Source of the DNA: Burkholderiaceae bacterium
GTDB lineage: Bacteria > Pseudomonadota > Gammaproteobacteria > Burkholderiales > Burkholderiaceae
DNA: 8,207 nucleotides
Assembly: GCA_025458735.1 (NCBI GenBank)
Contig: JALORV010000020.1
Coordinates: 1-8,207, forward strand
Direction of reading: 5' to 3'
Shown here in pieces: positions 6,671 to 8,207 of this stretch. The notes under the pieces were generated by a model. It did not search any database, was not told where the DNA came from, and worked only from the letters and a program-made list of their open reading frames with translations. The stretch's first letter is position 1. Each line of letters starts with the position of its first letter. A program made the position numbers and the translations under genes.

Positions 6671-8207
6671 TCGCCCAGGAACTCGAAGTCAGTCTGCACA
6701 TGGCCTTTGTCGAGGCCAGGCAGGCCCGGCACGAATTCATCACCGTCGAGCACCTGCTGCTGGCCCTGCTCGACAACCCGTCGGCGGCCGAGGTCCTGCG
6801 GGCCTGCGCCTGCAACATCGAAGATCTGCGCAAGAACCTGCAGAACTTCATCGCCGACAACACCCCGATCCTGCCGCCCAATTCCGAGGCCGACACGCAG
6901 CCCACGCTCGGCTTCCAGCGCGTGATCCAGCGCGCGATCATGCATGTGCAGTCGACCAGCAACGGCAAGAAGGAAGTCACCGGCGCCAACGTGCTGGTCG
7001 CCATTTTCGGCGAGAAGGATTCCCATGCCGTCTATTACCTGCACCAGCAGGGGGTGACGCGCCTCGATGTGGTGAATTTCATCTCGCACGGCATCACCAA
7101 GTCGGGGCAGCCCGAGGAAAAGGCCAAGCCGGCCGCCGAGCAGGAAGCCGAGGGCGAGGGCAAGGACCAGCCGTCGCCGCTCGAGCAGTACACGCAGAAC
7201 CTCAACGCGCTGGCCAAGGAAGGCAAGATCGACCCGCTGATCGGGCGCGAGCTGGAAGTCGAGCGCGTGATCCAGGTGCTGTGCCGCCGCCGCAAGAACA
7301 ACCCGCTGCTGGTCGGCGAGGCCGGCGTCGGCAAGACAGCCATCGCCGAGGGTCTGGCGTGGCGCATCGTCAAGGGCGACGTGCCGGAGATCCTCGAGAA
7401 GTCGAACGTCTACTCGCTGGACATGGGCGCGCTGCTGGCCGGCACCAAGTACCGCGGCGACTTCGAGCAGCGTCTGAAGGCCGTGCTGAAGCAGCTGAAG
7501 GCCAATTCCAACGCGGTGCTGTTCATCGACGAGATCCACACGCTGATCGGCGCCGGCTCCGCGTCCGGCGGCACGCTCGATGCGTCGAACCTGCTGAAGC
7601 CGGCCCTGGCGAGCGGGGCGCTCAAGTGCATCGGCGCGACGACCTACAACGAGTACCGCGGCATCTTCGAGAAGGACCACGCGCTGTCGCGTCGTTTCCA
7701 GAAGATCGACGTCATCGAGCCGACGGTTGCGCAGACCATCGAGATCCTCAAGGCCATCACCGCCGCGGCGGAACTCTCGGCCAAGTTCATCAACGACCGC
7801 CACCTGCCGGACAAGGCGATCGACGTCATCGACGAGGCCGGGGCGGCCCAGCGCATCCTGCCGAAGTCCAAGCAGAAGAAGACGATCGGCAAGAACGAGG
7901 TCGAGGAGATCATCGCCAAGATCGCGCGCATCCCGCCGCAGACGGTATCCACCGACGACCGCGCCCAGTTGAAGAACCTCGACCGCAACCTGAAGAACGT
8001 GGTCTTCGGCCAGGACCCGGCGATCGAGGCGCTCGCCGCCGCGATCAAGATGGCGCGCTCGGGGCTCGGCAAGCCGGACAAGCCGATCGGCTCGTTCCTG
8101 TTCTCCGGTCCGACCGGGGTCGGCAAGACCGAGGTGGCGAAGCAGCTCGCCTTCACGATGGGCATCGAGCTGATCCGTTTCGACATGTCCGAGTACATGG
8201 AGCGCCA
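6667..8207 (+). CDS. clpA: ATP-dependent Clp protease ATP-binding subunit ClpA, 3'-truncated by window edge, with an internal deletion
   Basis: The first 513 codons of ClpA, the Hsp100 unfoldase that forms a hexamer and feeds substrates into ClpP. The N-domain spans about residues 1-145 ([14 protein letters not shown] start). An acidic linker follows (about 150-175). D1 AAA+ module: Walker A GEAGVGKT at 217-224, Walker B VLFIDE at 284-289, then [12 protein letters not shown]2 begins about 445; its Walker A GPTGVGKT is at 481-488. The sequence leaves the window in FDMSEYMER. Start ATG overlaps the clpS stop, with GGAGGA just upstream. Odd point: after EILK (359-362) the sequence goes straight to [12 protein letters not shown], omitting about 17 residues (the conserved GLK..YE.HH.V.Y segment of the D1 small subdomain) while keeping frame. 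Walker A lysines are Lys223 and Lys487, 264 apart, against 281 (220 and 501) in E. coli. Whether the protein works is unknown. Confidence 0.95.
   Translation, partial: MIAQELEVSLHMAFVEARQARHEFITVEHLLLALLDNPSAAEVLRACACNIEDLRKNLQNFIADNTPILPPNSEADTQPTLGFQRVIQRAIMHVQSTSNGKKEVTGANVLVAIFGEKDSHAVYYLHQQGVTRLDVVNFISHGITKSGQPEEKAKPAAEQEAEGEGKDQPSPLEQYTQNLNALAKEGKIDPLIGRELEVERVIQVLCRRRKNNPLLVGEAGVGKTAIAEGLAWRIVKGDVPEILEKSNVYSLDMGALLAGTKYRGDFEQRLKAVLKQLKANSNAVLFIDEIHTLIGAGSASGGTLDASNLLKPALASGALKCIGATTYNEYRGIFEKDHALSRRFQKIDVIEPTVAQTIEILKAITAAAELSAKFINDRHLPDKAIDVIDEAGAAQRILPKSKQKKTIGKNEVEEIIAKIARIPPQTVSTDDRAQLKNLDRNLKNVVFGQDPAIEALAAAIKMARSGLGKPDKPIGSFLFSGPTGVGKTEVAKQLAFTMGIELIRFDMSEYMER

Noticed and set aside
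6634..7803. 389-residue open frame on the minus strand opposite clpA
   Set aside because: Mirror of clpA codon usage; no domain, no start signal, and clpS-clpA are unmistakable on the other strand.

Overview
The window is a high-GC bacterial chromosome segment made up of core housekeeping genes. Protein sequences and gene order point to a betaproteobacterium (Burkholderiales or Rhodocyclales-like). This placement is an inference from remembered families and synteny; no search was run. I see no insertion sequence, CRISPR array, tRNA or rRNA, prophage gene or toxin-antitoxin pair, and nothing that looks like a new accessory system.

Layout. Positions 1-1122 (minus strand) hold a tight operon, exbB-exbD-lpxK, with lpxK cut by the window edge. 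All three genes appear to start on non-ATG codons. A 289-bp divergent spacer with DnaA-box-like sequences separates it from xseA (plus, 1412-2818) and then sodB (plus, 2938-3519), which ends in a clear intrinsic terminator. A minus-strand gene for an exported DUF192 protein (3593-4063) is divergent from icd (plus, 4353-5600). icd converges on a small cold-shock gene (minus, 5707-5913), and two hairpins lie between them. The cold-shock gene has a leader of about 130 nt and a recognisable promoter, and is divergent from clpS-clpA (plus, 6362 to window end), which overlap by 4 bp.

How the genes work together. ExbB/ExbD form a proton-driven inner-membrane motor and LpxK phosphorylates the lipid A precursor, so that operon serves the cell envelope. 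XseA (exonuclease VII large subunit) and SodB (iron superoxide dismutase) serve DNA repair and oxidative defence. Icd is the NADP-dependent TCA-cycle enzyme. ClpS delivers N-degron substrates to the ClpA unfoldase of the ClpAP protease. The csp/clpS/clpA divergent arrangement is the same as cspD/clpS/clpA in E. coli.

The most unusual observation is in clpA. The reading frame is intact, but about 17 residues are missing from the small subdomain of the first AAA+ module, a segment strongly conserved in Hsp100 proteins. The distance between the two Walker A lysines is 264 residues, against 281 in E. coli ClpA. This is either a real in-frame 51-bp deletion or a sequence/assembly error.
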